The notes under the pieces were generated by a model. That model was not told the DNA's origin, made no database searches, and saw only the letters and a list, made by a program, of their open reading frames with translations. From the NCBI RefSeq assembly GCF_000519265.1, contig NZ_KI912608.1, positions 2,947,313 to 3,011,312 of the forward strand: a stretch of 64,000 nt of DNA, given 5' to 3'. Below, in pieces: positions 17,160 through 25,958 of the stretch (positions within the stretch are counted from its first letter, which is position 1; the number at the start of each line of letters is the position of its first letter). A program made the position numbers and the translations under genes. The stretch comes from Desulfonatronum lacustre DSM 10312 (GTDB taxonomy: Bacteria; Desulfobacterota; Desulfovibrionia; Desulfovibrionales; Desulfonatronaceae).

Positions 17160-18992
17160 TTAATCCAGTACGTAGTCCTTGCGCCAATCGTCGGTTTCCT
17201 TCCATTCAGGCTGGTCCTTTTTGCTCAGGATGTAGGATTCCAGCACGAGATAGTCCATTTCCGTGCGCATGAAGCAGCGGTAGGCGTCCTCCGGGGTGCA
17301 GACGATGGGTTCGCCTCGGACATTGAACGAGGTGTTGATGATGATCCCGTATCCGGTCAGATCCTCGAAGGCCTTGATGATGGCGTGGTAGGCCGGGTTG
17401 GTCTCCTTGTTCACGGTCTGGACCCGTGCCGAGTGGTCCACATGGGTGATGGCCGGAACGTCGGAGCGGGTCTGGTTGATCTGGTCGTGCAGGTTCAGGG
17501 TCGTTTCCTTGGGTGTCTGGACCTGACGGTGCTTCTGGACCTGGGCCACCAGGAGCATGTACGGCGAGGGGCGATCCAGCTCGAAAAAGTCGCTGACCCG
17601 CTCTTCCAGACAGGACGGGGCGAAGGGGCGGAAGGACTCCCGGTACTTGATTTTCAGGTTCATGATGGATTGCATTTTGGGAGAGCGGGCGTCGCCGATG
17701 ATGGAGCGGTTGCCCAGGGCCCGCGGGCCGAACTCCATTCGACCTTGGAGCAGGCCGACGACGTTTTCATCGGCGACCAGCTCAGCGATCCGCTTGGCCC
17801 GTTGCTCCGGGTCCGGAACGTGTTCCGCGGGATAGCCGTTGTCGGCGAGGAATTTTTCGACCACCGGGTCAGGGAACGACGGGCCGAAATACGAGCCGCG
17901 CATGGCGTCCCTGCCGGGCATCACCCGGCGCTTCCCGTTTTGGCCCATGTGCCAGACGGCCAGGGCCGCGCCCAGGGCCCCCCCCGCGTCGCCGGCGGCC
18001 GGCTGAATCCAGATGTCCTCGAAAATCCCTTCCCGCAGCAATCTGCCGTTGGCCACGCAGTTCAGGGCCACCCCCCCGGCCATGCAGGCGTACTTGCAGC
18101 CCGTCGCCTCCCGGGCGTACCGGGCCATGCGCAGAACGATCTCCTCGGTGACCATCTGGATGGAACTGGCCAGATCCATTTCCCGCCTGGTGATCTCGCT
18201 TTCCGGACTGCGTGGCGGGCCGCCGAACAGGACGTCGAAGCGCTTGTTGGTCATGGTCAGGCCGTCCAGGTAGCCGAAGTAGTCCAGATTCAGGCGAAAG
18301 GAGCCGTCTTCCTTGAGATCCAGCAGGTTGTCCAGGATTTTGTCCCGATAGACCGGCTCGCCGTAGGGGGCCAGACCCATCAGCTTGTACTCGCCGGAAT
18401 TGACCTTGAACCCGGTGTAGTAGGTGAAGGCCGAGTAGAGCAGCCCCAGGGAGTGGGGGAAGCTGAGTTCCTTGAGAATTTCGAGCCGGTTGCCGCTGCC
18501 CTTGCCGATGGTGCTGGTGGCCCACTCGCCCACCCCGTCCAGGGTGAGCACGGCGGCTTCTTCATAGGGCGACGGGAAAAAGGCGCTGGCCGCGTGGGAT
18601 TCGTGGTGTTCCGGAAAGAAGATATTCTGACAGTCGCAGCCCAGGCGCTTTAATGCGGACTCGATCTGCATGGGGATCCAGAGCTTTTGCTTCAGCCACA
18701 ATGGAATGGCCATCACGAAGGATTGGACGCCCTTGGGCGCGACGCCGAAGTAGGTCTCCAAAATACGCGAAAATTTGGTCACGGGTTTGTCGTAAAACGC
18801 CACCCCGTCCAGACCGCAGCCTCGAATACCTGCCTCTTCCAGGCAGTACTTGACCGCGTTGAACGGAAAATCAGAGTCATGCTTGATCCGGGTGAAGCGC
18901 TCTTCCTGAGCCGCGGCGATGATCTCGCCGTCCCGAACCAGGGCCGCGGCGGAATCGTGGTAAAAGGCGCTGATGCCGAGAATCGCAGCCAT
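17160..18992 (-). CDS. carbamoyltransferase (NodU/CmcH family)
   Basis: This 610-aa protein transfers a carbamoyl group from carbamoyl phosphate, through carbamoyl-AMP, to a hydroxyl of a sugar or related acceptor. The N-terminal Kae1-like domain begins ILGISAFYHDSAAALV and contains the metal-binding HHESHAASAFF, the phosphate-binding LDGVGEWATS and the GGVALNCVANG loop. The C-terminal YrdC-like part has GRMEFGPRALGNRSI and ends with INTSFNVRGEPIV. Length is normal for the family. Its ATG shares a base with the stop of the SxtJ-like gene (TAATG). The setting among glycan genes points to carbamoylation of a surface polysaccharide; the acceptor is unknown. Confidence 0.93.
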   Translation of the reverse strand: MAAILGISAFYHDSAAALVRDGEIIAAAQEERFTRIKHDSDFPFNAVKYCLEEAGIRGCGLDGVAFYDKPVTKFSRILETYFGVAPKGVQSFVMAIPLWLKQKLWIPMQIESALKRLGCDCQNIFFPEHHESHAASAFFPSPYEEAAVLTLDGVGEWATSTIGKGSGNRLEILKELSFPHSLGLLYSAFTYYTGFKVNSGEYKLMGLAPYGEPVYRDKILDNLLDLKEDGSFRLNLDYFGYLDGLTMTNKRFDVLFGGPPRSPESEITRREMDLASSIQMVTEEIVLRMARYAREATGCKYACMAGGVALNCVANGRLLREGIFEDIWIQPAAGDAGGALGAALAVWHMGQNGKRRVMPGRDAMRGSYFGPSFPDPVVEKFLADNGYPAEHVPDPEQRAKRIAELVADENVVGLLQGRMEFGPRALGNRSIIGDARSPKMQSIMNLKIKYRESFRPFAPSCLEERVSDFFELDRPSPYMLLVAQVQKHRQVQTPKETTLNLHDQINQTRSDVPAITHVDHSARVQTVNKETNPAYHAIIKAFEDLTGYGIIINTSFNVRGEPIVCTPEDAYRCFMRTEMDYLVLESYILSKKDQPEWKETDDWRKDYVLD

Positions 18993-19447
18993 TAGTATTG
19001 CCTCTTAAAGTGGGTTGCGTCGAAGGGGGCCTTCCGGTCTTCCCAATAGCTTTCGGCCTCGGGTTTCCATTTGCGCTGGAGGGGGTCGCGCCCCAGGAAC
19101 GTGATCACCAGGCGTCCGAAGGTAAAAACGATGTAAAACATGGGTACCAAGAGGATATACGTCAGGGCGGTGCCGACGAACTGACCCAGCCAGGCCCCGA
19201 AGCGCTCGAAGCCGTTGACGATGGTCGGAGAAAACAGGAATCCGAACAGCAGCAGACAGGCCAGAAACCAGATGATCCCGGCGATGATCCGATGGCCGAA
19301 GAGAAAATAGACGATGGTTCCGGCCAGGGTCATGATCAGGATTTGAATCAGGACGCGGACCCGGCGGTGACTTGCCGGGGCGTTGGGGTCAGCGGTTTTG
19401 CACGCCGCGCCGTGCCGTGCCGGGTCGTGTCGGGTGTCATTGGTCAT
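18992..19447 (-). CDS. SxtJ-family membrane protein
   Basis: This 151-aa protein has a hydrophilic N terminus, two hydrophobic segments close together (about 33-50 and 52-70) and a third (about 88-112), and ends RKAPFDATHFKRQY. Size, topology and position immediately before a carbamoyltransferase match the SxtJ family, first named in saxitoxin clusters, whose function is unknown. Its stop overlaps the carbamoyltransferase ATG and its start overlaps the end of the upstream SGNH gene by 11 bases, so these genes are translationally coupled. Confidence 0.8.
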   Translation of the reverse strand: MTNDTRHDPARHGAACKTADPNAPASHRRVRVLIQILIMTLAGTIVYFLFGHRIIAGIIWFLACLLLFGFLFSPTIVNGFERFGAWLGQFVGTALTYILLVPMFYIVFTFGRLVITFLGRDPLQRKWKPEAESYWEDRKAPFDATHFKRQY

Positions 19448-20498
19448 GGTGGGCCTTGTGGCTCATCTCCCGGATGAGCGGAGTGAGGATGGTTGCGATT
19501 TCACGGGCATAGAACCGAGAGCCCGTGTCGGAAGCATGGATACCGTCGTACAGGTAGGTCAATGGATTGGCGGTATAATCGGCGTGCTCCTCAAGGCGTC
19601 GTTCCAAGTCCACGAGCGGAACGTTCATGGACTCGGCAACGGTACGGATGACCTCGTTAAACCGCTTCTGGTTGAGGCTGTCCGCCCATTCGGGAGTCAG
19701 CTCGGTGGTCGCCTCGGCCAGGGGCTGGGTCATCAGAACCGGCTGGGCGCCGAAGCTTTGAACCATGGTCACGAAGACCTTCAGCCTGTCGGCGAACGGT
19801 TCCGTATCCACCGATGCCCCGGCGGAAGAGGTGACCATGCCCACCTGCCGGTGTCGCGGGACCAGCCAATATTCGACTTCGCGCAGCAAACCGAAAATAT
19901 GCGACCTGGTGCTCAAGTTCAGCAGGAGCCACTTGGCTTGTCTGGGCGTGGTGACCACTTCGCCGCTTCGGGTGGCGTAGTTCGGGTCCTTGGCCAGCAG
20001 CCCATGATCGTTGATGGCGTGCATCAGCACCACGATTTCCGGTTTGTCCTGCACGACGTGGTTGAAATAGTTGTTGATGCTGTCATGGGACGTGTTCCCG
20101 GAACGGGAGGCGTTCAGGATGTTCGCGGATATGCCTTGTTCTTGCAGCACGTTGGAAACCAGCGCCGGAAAGCGCAGTTCGGGACGGACGTACCGGCATT
20201 CCGTGGTGGAGCCGCCGAGAAAGGCGATGGTGACGTCAGGGGCGGTAAACTGGTCCACGGGGAGGATGTAGCCGCGCTCGTCAGTCCGGAAGTCCACAAA
20301 GGGATCGTCGGGATCAAGCCATGCCCGATTCAACGTCCGATCAAGCAGGGGCGTCAGCAGTCTCAGGTCGACCACCTCCGCAGTATAGGTCTTCTGGTAG
20401 GGGTTCTTCCAGACCAGCCGCAGGGCGATTTCCATCACGCAGACGGCGATCAAAAAGGTGACCAGGCTCAACAACAGTTTTTTGGAAAATGCATGCAT
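19437..20498 (-). CDS. SGNH/GDSL-type hydrolase, membrane-anchored
   Basis: This 353-aa protein has an N-terminal anchor helix (LLLSLVTFLIAVCVMEIAL) followed by a periplasmic SGNH domain with FLGGSTTECRYV (Ser nucleophile), NASRSGNTSHDS (block II), MHAINDH (block III) and YDGIHASDTGS with the Asp-His pair. It is the second SGNH protein in the same unit; the two are only distantly alike. They may act on different O-acyl groups of the same glycan, or one may be an acyl-transferase partner. The stop overlaps the SxtJ-like start by 11 bp. Confidence 0.83.
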   Translation of the reverse strand: MHAFSKKLLLSLVTFLIAVCVMEIALRLVWKNPYQKTYTAEVVDLRLLTPLLDRTLNRAWLDPDDPFVDFRTDERGYILPVDQFTAPDVTIAFLGGSTTECRYVRPELRFPALVSNVLQEQGISANILNASRSGNTSHDSINNYFNHVVQDKPEIVVLMHAINDHGLLAKDPNYATRSGEVVTTPRQAKWLLLNLSTRSHIFGLLREVEYWLVPRHRQVGMVTSSAGASVDTEPFADRLKVFVTMVQSFGAQPVLMTQPLAEATTELTPEWADSLNQKRFNEVIRTVAESMNVPLVDLERRLEEHADYTANPLTYLYDGIHASDTGSRFYAREIATILTPLIREMSHKAHHDQ

Positions 20499-20550
20499 GA
20501 GGAAAGCTTTGACGGTTCAAGGATGTCAAACGTGAAGGAAATGATGGAGA

Positions 20551-21327
20551 TCACTCCTGGTGTCCCGGTTTGGGGCGGTAGCGGACGATCCTGGCCGGGA
20601 CTCCCATGGCCACGGCATAGTCGGGCAGGTCCTTGGAAACCACGGCCCCGGCGCCGATGACGCAGCCAGTGCCAACGCGGACCCCATCCGGAATGACCAC
20701 CCCCGCTCCCATCCAGACGTCGTCTCCCACCTTTACGGGCCCCCGCGACGCCCAGCCCAGATCCATCATCGGAATGTCCGTTCTGTCTGTTTTGTAGTTT
20801 CCTCCGCCGATGAGGCAATGCGGGCCGATCAGACCGAATTTTCCCATTTCAACCCTGGAGATGGATGAAATGATCGTGTTGGCACCAATTTCCGTGCGCG
20901 AACCAATGGTGGTGGAGCCGATCTTGGCCTGGACCATGCAGTTGCGGGAAACGATCACCTCGTCACCAATGAAGATTCCTTCGCTATCCAAACCGGATGC
21001 GTCCAGCAGGGCGTTGTCGTCCACGGCGACCCTGTGGCCCAGGGTAATTTTACCGGGGTGGCGAATACTCACGCCACGCCCGATGATCAGGCCGCGGCCG
21101 ACGGATCGAAACAAGCGGCGGTAAAACGTTCGGCGCAGGAAAAAACCCAGGCTGGATGGCATGTTGCAAAACAGCAGGTTGACGAGTTCGTAATAGGCCA
21201 GGGACAACGGACCCGCGTCGCCGAGAACCTTTCTGGCGTAGCAGCGCAGGGGGGAGGAAGACGCGTCGTTGAGCTGGGCCGCCAGGGTGGGCCGGACGGG
21301 AGGAGTCTGGGGAGTTGGGTTGGTCAT
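20551..21327 (-). CDS. left-handed beta-helix (hexapeptide) acyltransferase
   Basis: This 258-aa protein has a helical N-terminal region of about 75 residues and then a run of hexapeptide repeats (GRGLIIGRGVSIRHPGKITL onward, to GTGCVIGAGAVVSKDLPD). The histidine found in WcaF/NodL-like acetyltransferases is not obvious; the insert VKVGDDVWMGAGVVIPDGV is typical of them. It would acetylate a sugar using acetyl-CoA in the cytoplasm. It is the first gene of the minus-strand unit with two SGNH proteins and the carbamoyltransferase, which together look like a set of tailoring enzymes. No strong ribosome-binding site precedes the ATG. Confidence 0.85.
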   Translation of the reverse strand: MTNPTPQTPPVRPTLAAQLNDASSSPLRCYARKVLGDAGPLSLAYYELVNLLFCNMPSSLGFFLRRTFYRRLFRSVGRGLIIGRGVSIRHPGKITLGHRVAVDDNALLDASGLDSEGIFIGDEVIVSRNCMVQAKIGSTTIGSRTEIGANTIISSISRVEMGKFGLIGPHCLIGGGNYKTDRTDIPMMDLGWASRGPVKVGDDVWMGAGVVIPDGVRVGTGCVIGAGAVVSKDLPDYAVAMGVPARIVRYRPKPGHQE

Positions 21328-21649
21328 TCTTTTTTGTGGTTGTTCATGCCGCAGAGGTGTCTTTCCTAAGCTTCGCTCGTGGCGAGGCGGTGGAGGGCGG
21401 ACATGATACGAATTGATGAACCAAATGGAGATTCAGGGAGTGCTTCCGGGCACCTTGGGGCGGGTTGCCTGGAGCGTTCGCTTCGGGTAAGGAGCCGTGA
21501 CTCAGACCGCCGCAAAGCGCCGTTACGTCGCCTTCCGTCTTCGCGGTGCATACCGGCGCACTTGTTTCGCCGCGCAAAGCAGAACGACATGCCAGAAAAC
21601 GAATCAGAATACAAGATTCACGGCGGTCGTTTCCCGGAAACGCTGGATC
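21328..21649. other. divergent intergenic region, no gene seen
   Basis: This 322-bp gap separates the acyltransferase (minus) from the YdjM-like gene (plus) and must hold both promoters. The frame of the plus-strand gene stays open to 21497, but the early part does not resemble the family. I saw no clear terminator, repeat or RNA gene. Confidence 0.5.
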
Positions 21650-22213
21650 ATGCCTTCACCCCTCGCCCACCTTGCCGCCGGAGCGGCCGTCGCCTCCGTT
21701 TGCACTCGCAATGTCGGCGATCCGTTCTCCCGGCGATGGATCTGGGGATCTTCTCTTTTCTTTTCCCTTGCGCCGGACATGGACGCCATCCCCGGATTCC
21801 TTGCCGGAAACATGGCTCTTTATCATAATCAGATCACCCACAGTTTGTTTTTCGGGGTCGTCGCCTGCCTGCTCACGTCAGGAGTTTTTTGGTTGTTTTT
21901 CAGGCGGTTTCTTGACTGGTGGAGCTATCGGCGTATAGCTTCGTTGGCTTTGGTTTCCTACGGCCTGCACCTGGTCATGGACGCCGCGACCCACGGGCCC
22001 GGGGTGAAACTGCTGTGGCCGTTCACGGACGAGCGCTTTTCCGCGCCCGTGGCTATATTCTACGGAGTACGGCATTCCGATGGCCTTTTCTCCCTGCACC
22101 ACCTGATAACCATCGGCACTGAATTGGCGATTATCGCGGGCTTTCTGCTTTTGGCCCATTTTCGCTTCCGACTGCTCCGTCGGGTTCTTGAGCCTATTTC
22201 CTTAAAATCATGA
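21650..22213 (+). CDS. YdjM/DUF457-type membrane-bound metal-dependent hydrolase
   Basis: This 187-aa protein begins with MPSPLAHLAAGAAVA, the usual N terminus of this family, followed by SLAPDMDAIPG, HNQITHSLFFG and HLVMDAATH, which supply the conserved His and Asp residues of the putative metal site. It has four to five membrane helices. Family members (DUF457, YdjM, YbcI) are annotated as inner-membrane hydrolases without an established substrate. It opens a co-directional series of six genes running to 29156. The start at 21650 was chosen for the conserved N terminus; the open frame upstream has no family features. Confidence 0.8.
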   Translation: MPSPLAHLAAGAAVASVCTRNVGDPFSRRWIWGSSLFFSLAPDMDAIPGFLAGNMALYHNQITHSLFFGVVACLLTSGVFWLFFRRFLDWWSYRRIASLALVSYGLHLVMDAATHGPGVKLLWPFTDERFSAPVAIFYGVRHSDGLFSLHHLITIGTELAIIAGFLLLAHFRFRLLRRVLEPISLKS

Positions 22214-22412
22214 CCAACTTCCAGGGTGTATCGGCCGCCGTGCAGGCTTGGCGGAAGGCCGTGAACATTAACGCACCGATTTATTTTCTTCCCGGTCCGA
22301 ACCGGATCAACCTTTAAGATCGCGGACATCGCGGTCCCTGTTCACCGGGGTGCTTCCTCGCGCCGTGGTCGTCACACTGGAACCGCGTTACGTCGCTCAA
22401 CGGGTGTTTGAT

Positions 22413-23867
22413 ATGAAATGCTTGTTCATTTACCGCACGGCGTCCCTGGACATCACCGATCCCATGGGCATCATGTGTTTGATCGCCAGCGTGAAACAGG
22501 GCGGCCACGAAGCGGACCTGATGCTGACCAACCTGGAAAAGGACCTGTTCAAGGCGGTCAAGGAATACCGGCCGGACGTGATCGGCTTTTCGCTGACCAG
22601 CGGCTCGGAAGACTATTACCTCGAACTGATCCGACGGCTGCGCAAGCACGTTTCCTTTCTGTCCATCGTCGGCGGCCCGCATCCGACCTTCTTTCCCGAA
22701 ATCATCGAGAAACCCGAGGTGGACATAATCTGTCGGGGCGAGGGGGACGAGGCCATCGTGGATCTGCTGGACTGCCTTCAGAAGGGCGAGGACTACTCCG
22801 GAATCCGCAACCTGTGGGTCAAGAAGGGCGGCCAGGTGGTCAAGAACCCAATGCGTCCGCTGATTCAGGACTTGGACTCGCTACCTTATCCGGACCGGGA
22901 CTCCTTTTTGAAGTACTACGCCTACGCCAACAGCAGCACGAAACACTTTCTCTCCAGTCGCGGATGCCCCTACGACTGCACCTACTGCTTCAACCACATG
23001 CTCAAACGGCTGTACAAGGAAGAGGCCGGGCCGGGGAAGTACTGCCGGCTGCGCAGCGTGGAAAACGTGATCCGCGAAGTGGAACATGTCCGGGACAACT
23101 ATCCCTTGAAAATCGTCTACTTCCATGACGACCTGTTCATAATGAACAAGGAATGGCTCAAAGAGTTCTCCGCGGCCTACAAGGCCCGGATCGGCCTGCC
23201 CATGATCTGTTATGTCCGGGCCAATCTGGTGACCGAAGAAGTGGTCCGGTACTTGAGCGAGGCCAACTGCATCACCATCGCCATGGGCGTGGAAAGCGGC
23301 AACGAGACGATCCGCAAGAACGTGCTCAAGCGGAACATGACCGACGGGCAGATCCTCAACGCGGCCCGCCTGTTCCACAAGTACGGCATCTCCATCATGA
23401 CCCAGAACATGGTCGGCTTGCCGGACGAGACCCTTGAAAATGCCTACGAGACCATTCAACTGAATATTCTGGTCAAACCTTCCTATGCCTGGGTCTCCAT
23501 TTTTCAGCCCTACCCTCGTACGGAGATGCACGCCTATTGCATCGAAAAGGGCTATCTCGACCCGGCGCATCAACAGCACGCGTCCTATCAGGTGGAATCG
23601 CCCATCAACACAGGGATGACGAAACGAGAGTTCGAGAACCTGCACAAGTTTTTCGCCCTGGTCATCGAATTTCCCTTCCTGATGAACCTGTCCCGCAAGC
23701 TGATTCGCTGGCCCGGGAATATCGCTTTCAACGTGATCTACCGGGCGTTCAAAGGATATACGCACATTTTCCGCCTGAAGATGAGTAGCGGCGAGATCGG
23801 CTTTTTGGGATACCTTTGGGATCTCATGGGCTATAAAGTTCGACGCATGCTCGGAAAAACGTATTAG
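22413..23867 (+). CDS. B12-binding-domain radical SAM protein
   Basis: This 484-aa protein has an N-terminal cobalamin-binding Rossmann domain (about 1-140; GFSLTSGSEDYY and IVGGPHPTFFPE) and a radical SAM domain with the cluster motif CPYDCTYC near residue 186, followed by FHDDLF and GVESGNETIRK. It resembles the BchE/HpnP/HpnR group, which methylates or cyclises unactivated carbons and contains enzymes acting on lipids or pigments. The chosen ATG begins MKCLFIYRTAS, a typical strand before the B12 domain; a GTG 63 bases upstream is less likely. The neighbouring methyltransferase and epimerase suggest a lipid or glycolipid substrate, which is inference. Confidence 0.9.
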   Translation: MKCLFIYRTASLDITDPMGIMCLIASVKQGGHEADLMLTNLEKDLFKAVKEYRPDVIGFSLTSGSEDYYLELIRRLRKHVSFLSIVGGPHPTFFPEIIEKPEVDIICRGEGDEAIVDLLDCLQKGEDYSGIRNLWVKKGGQVVKNPMRPLIQDLDSLPYPDRDSFLKYYAYANSSTKHFLSSRGCPYDCTYCFNHMLKRLYKEEAGPGKYCRLRSVENVIREVEHVRDNYPLKIVYFHDDLFIMNKEWLKEFSAAYKARIGLPMICYVRANLVTEEVVRYLSEANCITIAMGVESGNETIRKNVLKRNMTDGQILNAARLFHKYGISIMTQNMVGLPDETLENAYETIQLNILVKPSYAWVSIFQPYPRTEMHAYCIEKGYLDPAHQQHASYQVESPINTGMTKREFENLHKFFALVIEFPFLMNLSRKLIRWPGNIAFNVIYRAFKGYTHIFRLKMSSGEIGFLGYLWDLMGYKVRRMLGKTY

Positions 23868-23930
23868 CCCGCCAATCCAGCCGGCAGCGTGCGTCGCTTC
23901 CTGCCTAAAACAACCAGCGAGCTTTTTGCC

Positions 23931-24767
23931 ATGCACATTACCGCCCATCAGACGGATATGCTGACGCTTTCCTGCCGCCGCTACTGGTTCAAGCCCATGG
24001 CGGCTTTTTTTAATGCCCTGCAGTTGCGCGCCTATCAAGCGGCCAGCGTGGAACTCGCCTCCCCCGTGCTGGACGTGGGATGCAGTGACGGCGGGTTCGG
24101 CGTTTTGTTGAGCGATGCGTTCGGCAGGCCTGATCACCTGGTGGGCATCGAATTGCTCAAAGGCGCTCTGGACGCGGCCGGACCCGAGGCCCGATCCCTG
24201 TATCGGGAAATGCTCCACGGGAGCGCCACCAGCCTGCCGTTCCCGGACGATTCGTTCCAGACCGTCACGGCCAACGCCAGCCTGTTCGCCGTTCATCCTG
24301 GACTGGACGAGGCCATCGCCGAGTTCCATCGCGTCCTGCGGCCGGGAGGAACCTTCTACGCCTCGGTCTGCACGGATCGTTACGACCAACATTATTGGCT
24401 GACGCGTCTTTTCCGACGCGCCGGATCGGACTGTCTGGCCCGCCGCTACGCCGATTCCATGAACACCCGGATGATGCAGATCCACATGTTCAGCCCCAAG
24501 GAGTGGCAGTCGCAACTCGTCCGGGGGGGATTCGTCATCCGTCAATGCCACGGGTTTCTCTCCCTGGCCGATACACCGTTCTGGAGCTTTCTGGCCTGGA
24601 CCCCACTGCGCGTCAACGGGGTGCTGCGATACATTTCGTATCCAACCTGGCGCAATCGCGTCGCGGCGTGTTACGAGCATCTGTTTCGCAAGCGTTTCGA
24701 GTCGACCCGGGCGCTGCTTCCTGCTGATGAAAGCGGGTATATTTTCATTGAGGCCAAGAAGCTCTGA
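23931..24767 (+). CDS. class I SAM-dependent methyltransferase
   Basis: This ~278-aa protein has motif I VLDVGCSDGGFG (about 44-55), an acidic residue after the second strand (GIELLKG), and motif post-I SLPFPDDSFQTVTANAS, followed by RVLRPGGTFYAS. This is the UbiE/Methyltransf_11 fold. The C-terminal ~90 residues add helices with aromatic and basic residues that may bind the acceptor. A GTG at 23889 is an alternative start, but the ATG has a GAG at better spacing. It follows the radical SAM gene by 63 bp, and the two probably act on the same product. Confidence 0.88.
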   Translation: MHITAHQTDMLTLSCRRYWFKPMAAFFNALQLRAYQAASVELASPVLDVGCSDGGFGVLLSDAFGRPDHLVGIELLKGALDAAGPEARSLYREMLHGSATSLPFPDDSFQTVTANASLFAVHPGLDEAIAEFHRVLRPGGTFYASVCTDRYDQHYWLTRLFRRAGSDCLARRYADSMNTRMMQIHMFSPKEWQSQLVRGGFVIRQCHGFLSLADTPFWSFLAWTPLRVNGVLRYISYPTWRNRVAACYEHLFRKRFESTRALLPADESGYIFIEAKKL

Positions 24768-24859
24768 ATTTGAAATGCCACTGTAAACCATCTTGAAATG
24801 CGACGATTGATTTTTTAACTGAAGAGTGTTGCCGTTTGCCACCACTGAAGAAACGAAGA

Positions 24860-25891
24860 ATGAGACTGTTCATGGACAACATTTGTCAAATACCACCGGG
24901 TACCCCGGTTCTCGTCACCGGTGCGACGGGGTTTACCGGGATCGTGCTCACTCGCAAGCTGGTCGAGGCTGGCGCGAAGGTCAGCGCGGTGGCCAGGAGC
25001 AGTTCCAACCTGGACCCGCTCAAGGATTTGGACGTTTCGTGGTTTATGGGTGAGGTGTTCGATGAACGGATCATCGCCCAGGCCATGGCCGGGCAAGAGT
25101 ATGTCTTTCATGTCGCGGCCGCTTTTCGACAGGCCCGCAGCTCATACCAGGATTATTGGAACGTCCATGTCGGATCCACCCAAGTCCTGGCCCGCGAGGC
25201 TCTAAAAAATCCGCATTTCAAGCGCTTTGTCCATTTTTCCACCATCGGTGTCCATGGGCATATTGCCGAACCTCCAGCCACCGAGGACGCTCCCTTCGAT
25301 CCGGACGACGAGTACCAGCAGACCAAGCTGGAGGCCGAACTGTGGCTCCGGGCCCACGCCGCGGAGCATAAACTGCCCTACACGGTGATCAGGCCCGCGG
25401 CCATTTACGGCCCCGGCGACCGCCGCTTGCTCAAGCTGTTCCGGATGGCCCTCAAGCCCGTGTTTCTTCTCCTGGGTAAGGGCAAGTGCATGTACCATCT
25501 GGTGCATGTGGATGACCTGACCAACGTGTCCCTGGTCTCGGCCACCCATCCGGACGCACTGGGCCAGGCCTTCATTGCCGGGGCCGAAGAACCCATCGCC
25601 GTGGCGGATATCGCCAGGATCGTCGCTGAACATTTCGGCAGAAAGCTGAGAGTTGTTCGCCTGCCCATCAGCCCCTTTTTCCTTGCCGCGGACATTTGCG
25701 AGCGCATCTGCCGCCCTCTGGGCATAGAGCCCCCGCTGTACCGCCGCCGGGTGGCTTTCTACTCCAAGGACAGACATTTCGACGTGACCAAGATTAAAAC
25801 CATGCTCGGCTATGCGCCCCGACACGCCAACAAGGACGGCATCCTGGAAACGGCCCGCTGGTACGCGGAGCAGGGCTGGTTGAAGGCTTGA
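24860..25891 (+). CDS. NAD(P)-dependent epimerase/dehydratase (3-beta-HSD-like extended SDR)
   Basis: This ~343-aa protein has a Rossmann nucleotide-binding motif VLVTGATGFTG near the N terminus, an HFSTIGVHGH region with the catalytic Ser/Thr, and the active-site YQQTK (Tyr-x3-Lys). The C-terminal part has IRPAAIYGPGD and HLVHVDDL, typical of 3-beta-hydroxysteroid dehydrogenase/HpnA-like enzymes. It oxidises, reduces or epimerises a hydroxyl on a nucleotide sugar or lipid. The start is uncertain: ATG 24860 and ATG 24872 are both possible, and 24872 has GAG at a good distance. The gene lies between the methyltransferase and the propeller protein on one strand. Confidence 0.88.
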   Translation: MRLFMDNICQIPPGTPVLVTGATGFTGIVLTRKLVEAGAKVSAVARSSSNLDPLKDLDVSWFMGEVFDERIIAQAMAGQEYVFHVAAAFRQARSSYQDYWNVHVGSTQVLAREALKNPHFKRFVHFSTIGVHGHIAEPPATEDAPFDPDDEYQQTKLEAELWLRAHAAEHKLPYTVIRPAAIYGPGDRRLLKLFRMALKPVFLLLGKGKCMYHLVHVDDLTNVSLVSATHPDALGQAFIAGAEEPIAVADIARIVAEHFGRKLRVVRLPISPFFLAADICERICRPLGIEPPLYRRRVAFYSKDRHFDVTKIKTMLGYAPRHANKDGILETARWYAEQGWLKA

Positions 25892-25958
25892 GTTGCTGCG
25901 GCATTGACTCTCCGTTCCAGGGGCATACTCCTGTGTCATTCCAGGAGGGTGATGCACC

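Noticed and set aside
17385-18653. 422-codon frame antisense to the carbamoyltransferase
   Set aside because: Shadow of a GC-rich gene; no family similarity.
22881-24845. 654-codon open frame on the minus strand
   Set aside because: It is antisense to the radical SAM and methyltransferase genes, which have full family motifs; the frame has none.
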